Source: an uncultured Bacteroidales bacterium | GTDB taxonomy: Bacteria > Bacteroidota > Bacteroidia > Bacteroidales > UBA932 | Assembly (NCBI GenBank): GCA_900546445.1 | Contig: URCV01000042.1 | Coordinates: 1 to 16,146 of the forward strand | Length of the DNA: 16,146 bases | Reading direction: 5' to 3' | In this document: piece after piece, positions 6,613 through 15,284 of the stretch | How the letters are laid out: every line of letters begins with the position of its first letter | How positions within the stretch are numbered: position 1 is the stretch's first letter | Program-made: the position numbers and the translations under genes | The notes under the pieces: model-generated | The model's database searches: none | Seen by the model: only the letters and a program-made list of their open reading frames with translations | What the model was told of the DNA's origin: nothing

Positions 6613-7347
6613 TTATTTCTCCTCTGCGTTTTGAATGTAATTCTTATAAGCTCCGAGCCAATTGTTGATGGCTGCCTCCAGACCCTTGCTGGTCATCGTA
6701 GCACCGGAGATGGCGTCGATGGCATTAGTCTGTCCTGCAGGAGCTCCGCCCTTAACGATTTCGAAATGCTTGGAACCTGCCATATTCAATGTCTTGCCGG
6801 CGAAGGCAGCACGGAAAGAAGGGTCGTCCTTAATCTTTCCACCCAGACCAGGAGTCTCGGAAGCGTGGTCGAAGTAAGCACCTACTATGTGGGTAAGAGA
6901 CGCATCCATGGCGACATAACCCCAAATAGGGCCCCAAAGACCTGCACCATAGACAGGGAACACGTGAACACCGTTATTAAAGATGTAGACAGGAATCTCG
7001 AAAGAAGCATCGCTCAATTTGTAGCCTTCGGCCTTAAGGTCGGAAGTGCTGTAAACCTCAGCGTGAGCTTTGTCCAGATTGCGGACCTCCTTACCTTCTG
7101 CATTTACTAACGCAGCATGGTCGAGCTCATTCTGGAACATCTTGATGATGGCCTTGTTACCCTTCTTTGCCAACTCTTCCTTCTCTCCGAACCTTCCAGC
7201 AGTAAGAATCTGGCTGATGGTCTCCGCTTTCTCGTTATCTTCCTGCATAGGCTTGAGGCTCTGTGAAACGAATGCCAAAATGGCTGCTACAAGCACACAG
7301 ATTACTGTGGTGTAGACTACTGTATATACGTTACTATTTGTATTCAT
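6613..7347 (-). CDS. nqrC: Na+-translocating NADH:quinone reductase subunit C, flavoprotein
   Basis: The membrane-anchored periplasmic subunit that carries covalent FMN. One N-terminal helix (about 9-30, VVYTTVICVLVAAILAFV) anchors the soluble FMN-binding domain. The flavinylation motif is DAISGATMTS at 211-220, with T217 the expected phosphoester-linked residue. Upstream are GAGLWGPIWGYVAMD and HASETPGLGGKI, both family hallmarks. The 244 residues are about normal for the family. A strong AGGAGG (7361-7356) stands 8 nt before ATG 7347 and overlaps the end region of nqrB. The flavin must be attached by an ApbE-type transferase, which is not encoded in this window. Confidence 0.97.
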   Translation of the reverse strand: MNTNSNVYTVVYTTVICVLVAAILAFVSQSLKPMQEDNEKAETISQILTAGRFGEKEELAKKGNKAIIKMFQNELDHAALVNAEGKEVRNLDKAHAEVYSTSDLKAEGYKLSDASFEIPVYIFNNGVHVFPVYGAGLWGPIWGYVAMDASLTHIVGAYFDHASETPGLGGKIKDDPSFRAAFAGKTLNMAGSKHFEIVKGGAPAGQTNAIDAISGATMTSKGLEAAINNWLGAYKNYIQNAEEK

Positions 7348-7362
7348 ACGATTAGCCTCCTA

Positions 7363-8496
7363 TTATTCAGCGATTGCTTTTTTGCTTTTAGCCTTAAGGT
7401 GAGCGTTAACCACTATGTAGTCGATAAGAGGTGCGAAGATATTTCCGAGGAAGATGGCGAGCATCATACCCTCAGCATATCCAGGGTTGAAGAGTCTTAT
7501 TATTACACAGAGGGCACCTATAAGGATACCATAAATCCATTTGCCCGGTTCGGTCTGCGCAGATGTAACGGGGTCCGTAGCCATAAACACTGCACCGAAT
7601 GCGAAGCCGCCCATCACCAGATGATAGTAGAACGGAACGTCCGAAGCGCCGGTAAGATTGGCCAATCCGGCCACTGCCACTGCACCTATCACACTGCCGG
7701 CCATAACCTTCCAGCTGGCTACGCCTGTCCAGATGAGGATGATGGCGCCGAGCAGGATGGCGATTACCGAAGTCTCGCCCACAGAGCCCGGGATACCACC
7801 CCAGAACATGGTCCAGAAGCTGGTGCTGTACTGAACCGGAGCATTTGTGAGGGCATCCATGCCGTTAGCTGCGAGGGCCAATGGGGTCGCACCGCTGAAG
7901 CCGTCGATAAGCTCGCCGCTCTTCGCTGCGATCCAGCAATCCTCACCTGACATATGGTTAGGGTAAGAGAAGAACAGGAATGCGCGGGTAAGGATGGCAG
8001 GGTTTATCAGGTTCATACCTGTACCGCCGAATACCTCTTTACCGAAGATTACTGCAAATGCCACAGCTATGGCGAGCATCCAGAGAGGCACGTCGATAGG
8101 CACGATGAGAGGAATGAAGAATCCGGTTACCAGATAACCTTCGTTCACCTCTTCGCCCCTAATCTGGGCTGAAGCGAATTCTATGGCCAATCCCACGATG
8201 TAGGACACCAAATACAAAGGAAGTACCTTGACGAATCCGAACCAGAAAGCCTGAAGGACGTTCATCGAAATACCGGTAGCGAGTGCGTGCTGATATCCCA
8301 CGTTCCACATACCGAAGAGGGCTGCCGGACCTGCTGCGATAACAGCGATGATCATAATACGCTTGATATCCACTGCGTCGCGCACGTGTGCACCTTTCAG
8401 TGCTACTGTGCCAGGGACGTGAAGGAATGTCTCAAAAGCGTCAACCGTAGAGTGCAGCCAGTGAAGTTTGCCGCCTTTTTCAAAAATCTTGTTCAT
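7363..8496 (-). CDS. nqrB: Na+-translocating NADH:quinone reductase subunit B, flavoprotein
   Basis: The large membrane subunit, 377 residues with about ten helices, which binds covalent FMN and riboflavin and forms much of the sodium path. The FMN site is DGFSGATPLA with T204. Other landmarks are the ion-path region GEEVNEGYLVTGFFIP (114-129), FGGTGMNLINPAILTRAF (156-173), and MATDPVTSAQTEPGKW near the end. It is slightly shorter than the Vibrio protein, mostly at the N-terminus. ATG 8496 lies 4 nt after the nqrA stop and 15 nt separate its stop from nqrC, consistent with one polycistronic message. Confidence 0.97.
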   Translation of the reverse strand: MNKIFEKGGKLHWLHSTVDAFETFLHVPGTVALKGAHVRDAVDIKRIMIIAVIAAGPAALFGMWNVGYQHALATGISMNVLQAFWFGFVKVLPLYLVSYIVGLAIEFASAQIRGEEVNEGYLVTGFFIPLIVPIDVPLWMLAIAVAFAVIFGKEVFGGTGMNLINPAILTRAFLFFSYPNHMSGEDCWIAAKSGELIDGFSGATPLALAANGMDALTNAPVQYSTSFWTMFWGGIPGSVGETSVIAILLGAIILIWTGVASWKVMAGSVIGAVAVAGLANLTGASDVPFYYHLVMGGFAFGAVFMATDPVTSAQTEPGKWIYGILIGALCVIIRLFNPGYAEGMMLAIFLGNIFAPLIDYIVVNAHLKAKSKKAIAE

Positions 8497-8500
8497 ACTC

Positions 8501-9874
8501 TTAAGCCATTTCTTTAAGCATCAGGTCGATACCTTTTGCGATTATATCTTGAATGTTATTCTTCGAAGGATCTGCGAATTCGCATACTGCCAGATCTTCA
8601 GGCAGAACCTCGTAAATGCCATATTTCTCCATCTTCTCGATGTCGCCTGCCAAGCAAGCCTTCACCAAGTAGAGAGGATAGATGTCCATAGGGAGGAACT
8701 TCGCATAGTATCCGTCTGACATGACGAATGCACGAGGACCTCCGTGGAGGTTAGTGTCCATATCGTACTTTTTCTTAGGAGTAAGCCATCCGAGGCACCA
8801 TTTGAAGTAGGTGTGGTCTGCGCTGAACTGCTTTACGCGAAAAGGACGAGCCCATCCGAGGAGTTCCTGCTCAGTACCTTCCTTAATGAGGGTAACGGTG
8901 TTGTCGAAGAAGCCGAGATAGCCGTTTACACCGACGTTCTTACCGGTCATGATGTCGCCGCTGACAGCGCGGAGGATGTCCTCGTTAGTGCCGTAGAATG
9001 CTTTAAGACAATTGATAGGCATACCCGGAGTGGTGTAGATGTATGATGGCTCTATAGCCAAAGGGCCGCTGACTGCCACCAGTCTGTGAACGTCATGGAC
9101 GCCCTTAGAGAAGAGCTTGCCTATCGCTGCGAGACCTGCGAGCGATATGGTCCATACTGTTTCCTCCTTACGGATAGGAGAGATGTGGCTTATCTGCACA
9201 CCGACATTACCCATAGGGTATTTTCCTTTGAAAAGATGAATGTGGGCCCCTTTGATCTTGTTAAGCGGAGAAAGCTCATAGGTCTTCTCGTCGAAGCTCA
9301 AGTGCATACCGCCTTCGCTGAGTTTGGAAAGGACATTTACACCCATCTGGATGTTAGCCACTTCGCCTGCGAATGCGAAATCCGGGTCTGCAGCGTCCGG
9401 TGCCGAACAGATAGCCGAAGCGAAGATGGCCTTAGGCTTGGCTGCCGGGTCAGCTAAGATACCGTATGGACGGCTGACGATGAAAGGCCAAAGACCGCCT
9501 TTCAAAATAACGGATTTGATTTCTTCTGCGCTGAGAGAATCAAGAGATTTTACGCCGAACTCTACGGATTTCTGTTCCGTGTCGGCCTGAATTAACACTG
9601 CGAGCAGTTTTCTTTTCTCGCCCCTGACGATTTCTTTAACTACACCGCTTACCGGCGATGCTACGATAATGTCAGGATTCTTCTTGTCTGACAAAACTGG
9701 AGAGCCTGCGAGGACGCTGTCGCCTTCCTTTACAAGAAGTCGTGGAAGCAAGCCCTTGAAATCAGTAGGCTGTATCGCAACGATCTCGCTGCTGATGGTT
9801 TTGCTCAGGCGTTTCTCTGCCATTCCGGAAACGGGAATGTCGAGACCCTTTTTCAAAACGATGGTTTTGGACAT
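8501..9874 (-). CDS. nqrA: Na+-translocating NADH:quinone reductase subunit A
   Basis: The cytoplasmic subunit docked on NqrB, 457 residues, tied to quinone binding. Family features in order: the N-terminal KKGLDIPVSG segment, a biotin-lipoyl-like hammerhead (about 40-90: LLVKEGDSVLAGSPVL, ASPVSGVVKEIVRGEKRK), FIVSRPYGILADP, GLAAIGKLFSKG, and a C-terminal region with NLHGGPRAFV and PLYLVKACLAGD. It is the first gene of the operon, with ATG 9874. A -7-like TATCTTCG lies at 9919-9912, giving a leader of about 30 nt. The gene is divergent from the pcrA-type helicase gene. Confidence 0.97.
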   Translation of the reverse strand: MSKTIVLKKGLDIPVSGMAEKRLSKTISSEIVAIQPTDFKGLLPRLLVKEGDSVLAGSPVLSDKKNPDIIVASPVSGVVKEIVRGEKRKLLAVLIQADTEQKSVEFGVKSLDSLSAEEIKSVILKGGLWPFIVSRPYGILADPAAKPKAIFASAICSAPDAADPDFAFAGEVANIQMGVNVLSKLSEGGMHLSFDEKTYELSPLNKIKGAHIHLFKGKYPMGNVGVQISHISPIRKEETVWTISLAGLAAIGKLFSKGVHDVHRLVAVSGPLAIEPSYIYTTPGMPINCLKAFYGTNEDILRAVSGDIMTGKNVGVNGYLGFFDNTVTLIKEGTEQELLGWARPFRVKQFSADHTYFKWCLGWLTPKKKYDMDTNLHGGPRAFVMSDGYYAKFLPMDIYPLYLVKACLAGDIEKMEKYGIYEVLPEDLAVCEFADPSKNNIQDIIAKGIDLMLKEMA

Positions 9875-9911
9875 TTTATTTAAGGTTTTATAGTTTATCT
9901 TAAAAGCGCTG

Positions 9912-9919
9912 CGAAGATA
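9912..9919 (-). promoter_or_regulatory. -7-like box TATCTTCG of the nqr operon
   Basis: TATCTTCG matches TAnnTTTG except for one base and lies 37 nt before the nqrA ATG. A -33 TTTG is not seen at the usual distance. Confidence 0.5.
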
Positions 9920-9932
9920 ACAAATTTTTGCG

Positions 9933-9940
9933 TAATTTCG
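9933..9940 (+). promoter_or_regulatory. -7-like box TAATTTCG of the helicase gene
   Basis: TAATTTCG matches TAnnTTTG except for one base, 13 nt before the helicase ATG 9954. Only 13 bases separate it from the oppositely oriented nqr box, so the two promoters probably overlap. No -33 match is seen. Confidence 0.4.
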
Positions 9941-9953
9941 TAACCTTTTATGG

Positions 9954-12332
9954 ATGGATATGAATCAGAAACTACAAACGATACTGGAAGGACTTAACGA
10001 CGAACAGAAAAAGGCGGTCGAGGCGATGGAAGGCCCCGTTCTCATCGTCGCCGGAGCAGGATCCGGAAAAACGAGGGTTTTGACAAGCCGAGTGGCATAT
10101 ATGATGGCTTCCGGGGTGGATCCCGCGAGGATATTGGCCCTGACCTTTACGAAGAAGGCCGCCACGGAGATGAAGGAGCGAATCGCACTGATGGTCGGTA
10201 ACGTCGCCGCGAAAAGGGTGACTATGGGAACTTTTCACGCGATTTTCGTGCGCTTTCTCAGGGAATATGCCGAATTTCTGGGATATCCTAGGGATTTCAC
10301 CATTTACGACACGTCCGATTCCATCTCGGCCATCAAGTCTTGCATAAAGGCATTGGGCCTTGACGACAAGCTCTACAAGCCGAAGGACGTGCTGGGAAGG
10401 ATCTCGAGCGCGAAGAACAATCTCATTACTTGTGAGAGCTACGCCACGCGCACCGAGCTGTTGAACGCGGACAGTCAAGCGCGCAAGCCGAGAATCTGCG
10501 ACCTGTACAGGCTCTATCAAGACAAGATGAGAAACAGCGGAGTTATGGATTTCGACGACATCTTGTTGAATATGAACATTCTGCTGAGAGATAACAGAGA
10601 GGCTCTGCTTTCCCTGAGCGACAGGTTCTCGTACATAATGGTGGACGAGTATCAGGACACGAACTTCTCCCAGTATAACATAATACGAAAGCTCACGCTC
10701 CAGCACCATAATATATGCGTGGTGGGAGACGACTCACAGTCCATCTACGCATTCCGTGGCGCGAGGGTGCAGAACATACTTAACTTCCAGAAGGATTATC
10801 CTGAATGTAAGGTGATAAGGCTCGAGAGAAATTATCGCTCCACCCAGACCATAGTGAATGCGGCGAACAGCGTGATAGAGCATAATAGCAGTCGAATCCC
10901 TAAGAATTGCTATTCGGAAGCCGACGCAGGCGAAAAAATCCGGATTCTGGAGTGTATGAACGAAATCGAGGAAGCTGCGCGCATCACCTCTGAGGTATCC
11001 ATCCGCAAATCCGTCGAAAACGGGCACTATTCCGATTTCGCCATCCTCTATCGCACTAATTCCCAGTCCCGAGCCATCGAGGACGCCCTGCGACGGAGAA
11101 ACATCCCTTATATGGTCTATTCCGGAAACTCCTTTTACGAGCGTGCGGAGATAAAGGATATGATGTCCTATCTTAAGTTAGTGGTAAACGTTAACGACGA
11201 CGAGAGTTTCAAGCGCGTGGTCAACAAACCTACCCGAGGCATCGGCGATACTTCAGTCGAAGCGCTAACTAAGGCGGCCAATGCCCACAAGACCTCGCTT
11301 TTCAAAGCCATCTGGCTCGACGACCTCGCATCCTTCGACCTTAAGAGTGCCGCGCAAGCCCGCCTGAAGGACTTCGGAGAGAAAATCAGCCGCCTTTCGG
11401 CCAAGGTCCTCACCATCGATGCCAATGTCCTCGCCCGTGAGACAGCCGACGATATGGGCTATCTTGACTCCCTGAAAAAGGACACCTCCCAAGAAGGCGT
11501 CAACAAGCTGGAAAACGTAAACGAGCTGCTGGATTCCATAGAAACCTATGTTCAGGAACGCACCGACGAGGCTTTGGAAAACGAGCAGCAGCCTACGGAG
11601 ATAGCCCTTCCCGACTTCTTGGAGAACGTGTCGCTTCTCTCAAATGCCGATACCTCCGCCGACGGAGACGAAAACGACAAGGTGGCACTTATGACCGTCC
11701 ATTCGTCCAAGGGTCTGGAATTCCCGTATGTAATCATCGCCGGAATGGAAACGAACCTCTTCCCCTCGCTGTCGATGATGGGCTCCTCGCGCGACCTCGA
11801 AGAGGAAAGGCGCCTGTTTTACGTGGCCCTCACCCGTGCTAAGAAGAGCGTAGTTATCACCCACTGCGACAGCCGATTGCGAAACGGGAAGACGGAAACT
11901 AACGAGCTGTCGATGTTCGTAAAGGAGATCGACCCTAAGTATCTGGCCAATCCGCCCGCACCGTCCCGCCCTTCGTTTGGGACCTCCTACGGACGCAGTT
12001 CTGCAGTGCGATACGAGTCTCGCACGCCTCGCCCTGATTCTGCCTCGCGCCCCGGTTTCGCCTCGCGTCAGAAGCCGCAGAGCCCGATGCCGAAAGTCCA
12101 GAGCCTGAGAGCCGCAGCCGTGCCGCCTCCGGTCCAATTAGACTTCGTCCCGGACAAGATGGAGGTATTCCGTGCCGGACAGAGGGTGGAGCACAACCGT
12201 TTCGGCAGTGGAAGAATCATTTCACTTACCGGAGAGATTCCGGAGCTTCGCGCCGAAGTGGAATTCGATGCCTTCGGTAAAAAAATACTCCTTCTCAAAT
12301 ACGCCAAGATGCGAGTGGAGAAGGAGCATTAG
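9954..12332 (+). CDS. pcrA: UvrD/PcrA-family superfamily 1A DNA helicase
   Basis: An ATP-driven 3'-5' DNA helicase of the UvrD/PcrA type, used in nucleotide excision and mismatch repair and in clearing RecA or stalled polymerase. The 792 residues show all SF1A motifs: Q motif (LNDEQKKAV, Q18), Walker A AGAGSGKT with K39, TFTKKAATEMKERI (Ia), Walker B VDEYQDTN at about 230, GDDSQSIYAFRGA (III), RNYRST (IV), TVHSSKGLEF at about 581-590 (V) and EEERRLFYVALTRAKK at about 616-631 (VI). A Pro/Ser/Arg-rich linker (about 660-725) leads to a C-terminal Tudor-like domain (GQRVEHNRFGSGRI...VEFDAFGKKILLLKYAKM) as in PcrA/UvrD, where it contacts RNA polymerase. Start: ATG 9954 or 9960 in frame; ATG 9950 is out of frame. 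It converges with the peptidase gene 11 nt away, with no clear hairpin between. The choice of pcrA over uvrD as symbol is a convention. Confidence 0.95.
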   Translation: MDMNQKLQTILEGLNDEQKKAVEAMEGPVLIVAGAGSGKTRVLTSRVAYMMASGVDPARILALTFTKKAATEMKERIALMVGNVAAKRVTMGTFHAIFVRFLREYAEFLGYPRDFTIYDTSDSISAIKSCIKALGLDDKLYKPKDVLGRISSAKNNLITCESYATRTELLNADSQARKPRICDLYRLYQDKMRNSGVMDFDDILLNMNILLRDNREALLSLSDRFSYIMVDEYQDTNFSQYNIIRKLTLQHHNICVVGDDSQSIYAFRGARVQNILNFQKDYPECKVIRLERNYRSTQTIVNAANSVIEHNSSRIPKNCYSEADAGEKIRILECMNEIEEAARITSEVSIRKSVENGHYSDFAILYRTNSQSRAIEDALRRRNIPYMVYSGNSFYERAEIKDMMSYLKLVVNVNDDESFKRVVNKPTRGIGDTSVEALTKAANAHKTSLFKAIWLDDLASFDLKSAAQARLKDFGEKISRLSAKVLTIDANVLARETADDMGYLDSLKKDTSQEGVNKLENVNELLDSIETYVQERTDEALENEQQPTEIALPDFLENVSLLSNADTSADGDENDKVALMTVHSSKGLEFPYVIIAGMETNLFPSLSMMGSSRDLEEERRLFYVALTRAKKSVVITHCDSRLRNGKTETNELSMFVKEIDPKYLANPPAPSRPSFGTSYGRSSAVRYESRTPRPDSASRPGFASRQKPQSPMPKVQSLRAAAVPPPVQLDFVPDKMEVFRAGQRVEHNRFGSGRIISLTGEIPELRAEVEFDAFGKKILLLKYAKMRVEKEH

Positions 12333-12343
12333 AATTTAAGATT

Positions 12344-14572
12344 TTACTTACACCATTTGTCTAACCAGCTGTAGAACTCCTTGTGCCAGAGCAGTGAGTT
12401 CTGCGGCCTGATAATCCAGTGGTTCTCTTCCGGGAAGATTACCAGCTTGCTTGGCACGCCCATCATCTGGGCCGCGTTGAATGCTGCCAATCCTTGCTCG
12501 TACGGGATGCGGAAGTCCATCATACCGTGGAAGCACAAAATCGGTGTATGCCAATTCGTTACCTTCATATCGGGAGATTCTGCGTAATGGCGCACTGCCT
12601 TAGGGGTGCTGGCATACGGAGCACCTGCCTGCTGCATACCTCCGAATGTGATTCCGTCGCCGCGAGGGCCCACCTCACCAGGGGTATATGCGAACTGGGT
12701 GAGTCCGCCGTTATCCCAATTGGCAAACCACATCTCCTCGGTGGTGAACCACATCTGACGCTCGTTGAAAATACCGGCGTGCGCGATGAAACAGTCATAC
12801 AAATCGCCGTGCAGGCCTTCGAGCATATATACGGAATATCCGCCGTAGGATGCTCCCACACAGGCCAATTTGTCCACGTACGGCAAGCTCTTTACATATC
12901 TTCCGGCAGTGAGGTAGTCCTGCATGTTCAATCCGGGATAGTCGCCGCTGATTTGCTCCTTCCACTCCTGTCCGAAGGCCGTGGTACCGCGTCTGTTAGG
13001 CATCATGACTATGTAACCCTGCTGAGCCATAAGGCGATAGCACCAGCGATAGCTGAAGTCTTGTGAGTTCGTGCCCTGAGGGCCTCCCAGTACTATCTCG
13101 ATGGCAGGGTATTTCTTCGAAGGATCGAAATGCGGAGGATAAAGCATCCAGCACTGCATCTGCTGTCCGTCTACGGTCTTTAGGTGTATGCTTTCCGATG
13201 TCGGAGTGTCGAGTTGCTTGAGGATGTGCTCGTTCTCGTGGGAGATTTGCTTGAAATCCGAAGAGGCGTCGCCGTTTACGCTGACTTTCACCAGCTCGAC
13301 AGGGAAATTCAGGCAGTAATAGGTGGTGTAGATGTCTACGGCGCCGTTCTCTGCGTTTCGGATATACCACGGAGAGAAAAAGTCGTAAGCCCAGTCCTTA
13401 TTTGTCAGTTGGCTTATGCGGCCCTGCATATCCGTCTTGAGGATGGCTTGGGTGCCGGTAGGGCGCATCGAGCTGAAGTATATCTCGTCTCCGTGCCACA
13501 CAAGCGAGTTCGCGTCGTTGTCGAAATTGGCCGTCAACTCCTTTATGCTCTGGACTGTAGGAAGTCCATTCAGGGTAGAGATGTCGGCGAGCAGGATTCT
13601 CTGTCTGTCGGCCTCGTAGCCGTCGCGCTCCATTGAAATCCACGCGAGTCGGGTGCCGTCTTCGTTCCACACTGGGTCGGTATCGTAGCCGCCGTCTGTT
13701 TTTACCGGGATGGTGGTTCCGCTGGCGGTGTCGTAGATGTAGATGCCGCAGTTCGTGCTGAATGCGTATTCCTTACCGGTGCGCTTGCGGCAAGAGTAGG
13801 CGATGAGCTTTCCGTCAGGAGACCAGTCAAGCTGCTCTGTGCCTCCGAAAGGCTCCGTAGGCAGTTCGTATGGCTCCGACCCCAGAATGTCGGTACTGTG
13901 CTCAGGGTCGATATGTGCGATAGGGGCTATGTAGGTACGAGGCGTCTCGGTTACCCAATGGTCCCAGTGCCTGTACATAAGGTCTTCCGTGATATAGGCC
14001 TGAGCCTTGTCGAGAGCGGGGTCGACGTCGGTAGGGGTCTTGACGGGACCTGGAACGGTGCTTATGTAGAGAATCCGGTCTGCAGAAGGAGAGAGCTTGA
14101 AATCGGAAATTCCTGAAGGGACATTGCTGATTTGCCTGCGTGCGCCGAGGGTCTTTCCTCCTAATGGTGCTTTCCAGATTTGTCCGTCCTGAATGAAATA
14201 GATGGATTTTCCGTCCGGCGCCCATCGCGCGCACGATACGCTTGACGCGTAACGGGTGATTTGGCGCAGCTCCGTGCCGTCTATGTTTGAAAGGAACAGG
14301 TTACGGCAGCTCCTGTTCTTCGCGATGTCCGTGTAGCTAACGCCGTAGAGGACTTTCTGCCCGTCAGGGGAGACCTGTGGGTCGGAAATTCTTCCGAATG
14401 CCAATAATGTCTCGGGGGTCATCACTCCGTCTTCTATCTTAATCTCCGACGGTCCGATGTAGCCTTTTTCAGTTTTGCTTGGTGTCATAAACGATAAAAA
14501 TGCGGATGCGATGAGGTAGCCGCCCAGGCCGGCCACCACACATATCCCAAAGTTTCTTAAGAATCTTTTCAT
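12344..14572 (-). CDS. S9 family serine peptidase, DPP5-like
   Basis: A dipeptidyl/acyl-peptidase of the prolyl oligopeptidase family (S9C type), likely exported and used to release dipeptides from oligopeptides. The 742-residue protein starts with a signal anchor (MKRFLRNFGICVVAGLGGYLIASAF, about 1-28). Then comes a beta propeller with PD40/TolB-like blades: SDPQVSPDGQKVLYGV, ARWAPDGKSIYFI, LDWSPDGKLIAYS and DPVWNEDGTRLAWIS. The C-terminal alpha/beta hydrolase has the triad S575 (GASYGGY), D686 (HGMMDFRIPYEQG) and H718 (FPEENHW). The tail RIPYEQGLAAFNAAQ and PQNSLLWHKEFYSWL closely follows DPP5 of Porphyromonas. Between the nucleophile and acid there is a Gly-rich loop (about 620-655) which looks longer than usual. 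A promoter with TTTG-N20-TAAATTGG lies just upstream. Confidence 0.92.
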   Translation of the reverse strand: MKRFLRNFGICVVAGLGGYLIASAFLSFMTPSKTEKGYIGPSEIKIEDGVMTPETLLAFGRISDPQVSPDGQKVLYGVSYTDIAKNRSCRNLFLSNIDGTELRQITRYASSVSCARWAPDGKSIYFIQDGQIWKAPLGGKTLGARRQISNVPSGISDFKLSPSADRILYISTVPGPVKTPTDVDPALDKAQAYITEDLMYRHWDHWVTETPRTYIAPIAHIDPEHSTDILGSEPYELPTEPFGGTEQLDWSPDGKLIAYSCRKRTGKEYAFSTNCGIYIYDTASGTTIPVKTDGGYDTDPVWNEDGTRLAWISMERDGYEADRQRILLADISTLNGLPTVQSIKELTANFDNDANSLVWHGDEIYFSSMRPTGTQAILKTDMQGRISQLTNKDWAYDFFSPWYIRNAENGAVDIYTTYYCLNFPVELVKVSVNGDASSDFKQISHENEHILKQLDTPTSESIHLKTVDGQQMQCWMLYPPHFDPSKKYPAIEIVLGGPQGTNSQDFSYRWCYRLMAQQGYIVMMPNRRGTTAFGQEWKEQISGDYPGLNMQDYLTAGRYVKSLPYVDKLACVGASYGGYSVYMLEGLHGDLYDCFIAHAGIFNERQMWFTTEEMWFANWDNGGLTQFAYTPGEVGPRGDGITFGGMQQAGAPYASTPKAVRHYAESPDMKVTNWHTPILCFHGMMDFRIPYEQGLAAFNAAQMMGVPSKLVIFPEENHWIIRPQNSLLWHKEFYSWLDKWCK

Positions 14573-14596
14573 AAATCTATAGCTGTAAATCGAAAT

Positions 14597-14628
14597 CCAA
14601 TTTATGTATTTTTAGCAAATTAAACAAA
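14597..14628 (-). promoter_or_regulatory. Promoter of the DPP5-like gene
   Basis: The minus strand has TTTG (14628-14625), a 20-nt spacer, and TAAATTGG (14604-14597), one base off TAnnTTTG. Both elements and the spacing agree with the Bacteroidetes consensus. The ATG is at 14572, giving a leader of about 20 nt. Confidence 0.55.
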
Positions 14629-14632
14629 TAGT

Positions 14633-14663
14633 TTTGATTTTCATGGATTATTTCATACTTTTC
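14633..14663 (+). promoter_or_regulatory. Promoter of the orphan lipoprotein gene
   Basis: TTTG (14633-14636), a 19-nt spacer and TACTTTTC (14656-14663) make one of the best -33/-7 pairs in the window, with one mismatch at the last base. ATG follows at 14686. It lies back to back with the promoter of the DPP5-like gene, 4 nt apart. Confidence 0.6.
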
Positions 14664-14685
14664 CGAAAAATAAAACCACAAGAAA

Positions 14686-15240
14686 ATGAGAAAAATATGT
14701 CTTTTTGTAGTTTTGGCTTTATCGTTAGCATCGTGTAATATAGAAGACTGGTGGTATTTGTATTGGAGAAAGCCGCATCACAGTTTTGATATTGAAAATA
14801 GAACGGATGGTGACTTGTACGTTTATGCGTATCTTGTAGGTGCTCCTAAAGAAGAGTACTCGTTTTGTGCTTATTTATTTGAAATAGATGCTTCTTTAAA
14901 TAATAATAGTTTTCTTGATGGAGTGATATATATTGATTCGAAAACTAAACAACGCGTTCTGAGCTTAAGTGGCAGATATGAATTGATGTTAATGGCCCCA
15001 ATGTTTTATATTCGTTTTGAGGATATTATTCCAGGGGATGACGGAATCATTACTTATTTATATGTTTGCCGCGTAAAAGATTTATATGCTGTCTATAATG
15101 GTGAAATGGATGCAGTGCCTTGTTGGAGATATAGTTACACTTTGGCGGATTTGCAGCGGTATGATTGGAAAGTTCCTTTTCCGGATGATTCCGGTACTAT
15201 AAAGATTGAACAAGGTACATATGAACTCAAGGAATTATAG
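14686..15240 (+). CDS. Orphan lipoprotein, 184 aa
   Basis: The N-terminus MRKICLFVVLALSLASC is a lipoprotein signal with lipobox LASC and lipidated C17. The next residues, N-I-E-D, put acidic residues at +3 and +4, like the export signal that sends Bacteroidetes lipoproteins to the cell surface. The body looks beta-rich and aromatic: FDIENRTDGDLYVYAYLVG, an ALFE-like acidic stretch, LSGRYELMLMAPMFYIRF, YLYVCRVKDLYAVYNG and a final IKIEQGTYELKEL. I recognise no family. The gene is visibly more AT-rich than pcrA or the peptidase beside it, like the orphan genes at 62-2493, which suggests acquisition or fast evolution. It is monocistronic with its own promoter and a candidate terminator at 15293-15361. 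Confidence 0.78.
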   Translation: MRKICLFVVLALSLASCNIEDWWYLYWRKPHHSFDIENRTDGDLYVYAYLVGAPKEEYSFCAYLFEIDASLNNNSFLDGVIYIDSKTKQRVLSLSGRYELMLMAPMFYIRFEDIIPGDDGIITYLYVCRVKDLYAVYNGEMDAVPCWRYSYTLADLQRYDWKVPFPDDSGTIKIEQGTYELKEL

Positions 15241-15284
15241 GGTCAGGGGGCTGGCGTTCTCAAGATAAGTGGCTCGCTGGAGCT

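Noticed and set aside
4078..9874. Possibility that the operon is Rnf and not Nqr
   Set aside because: NqrA, NqrF with the 2Fe-2S/FAD layout, and the A-B-C-D-E-F order are all present, while RnfB and RnfC are absent.
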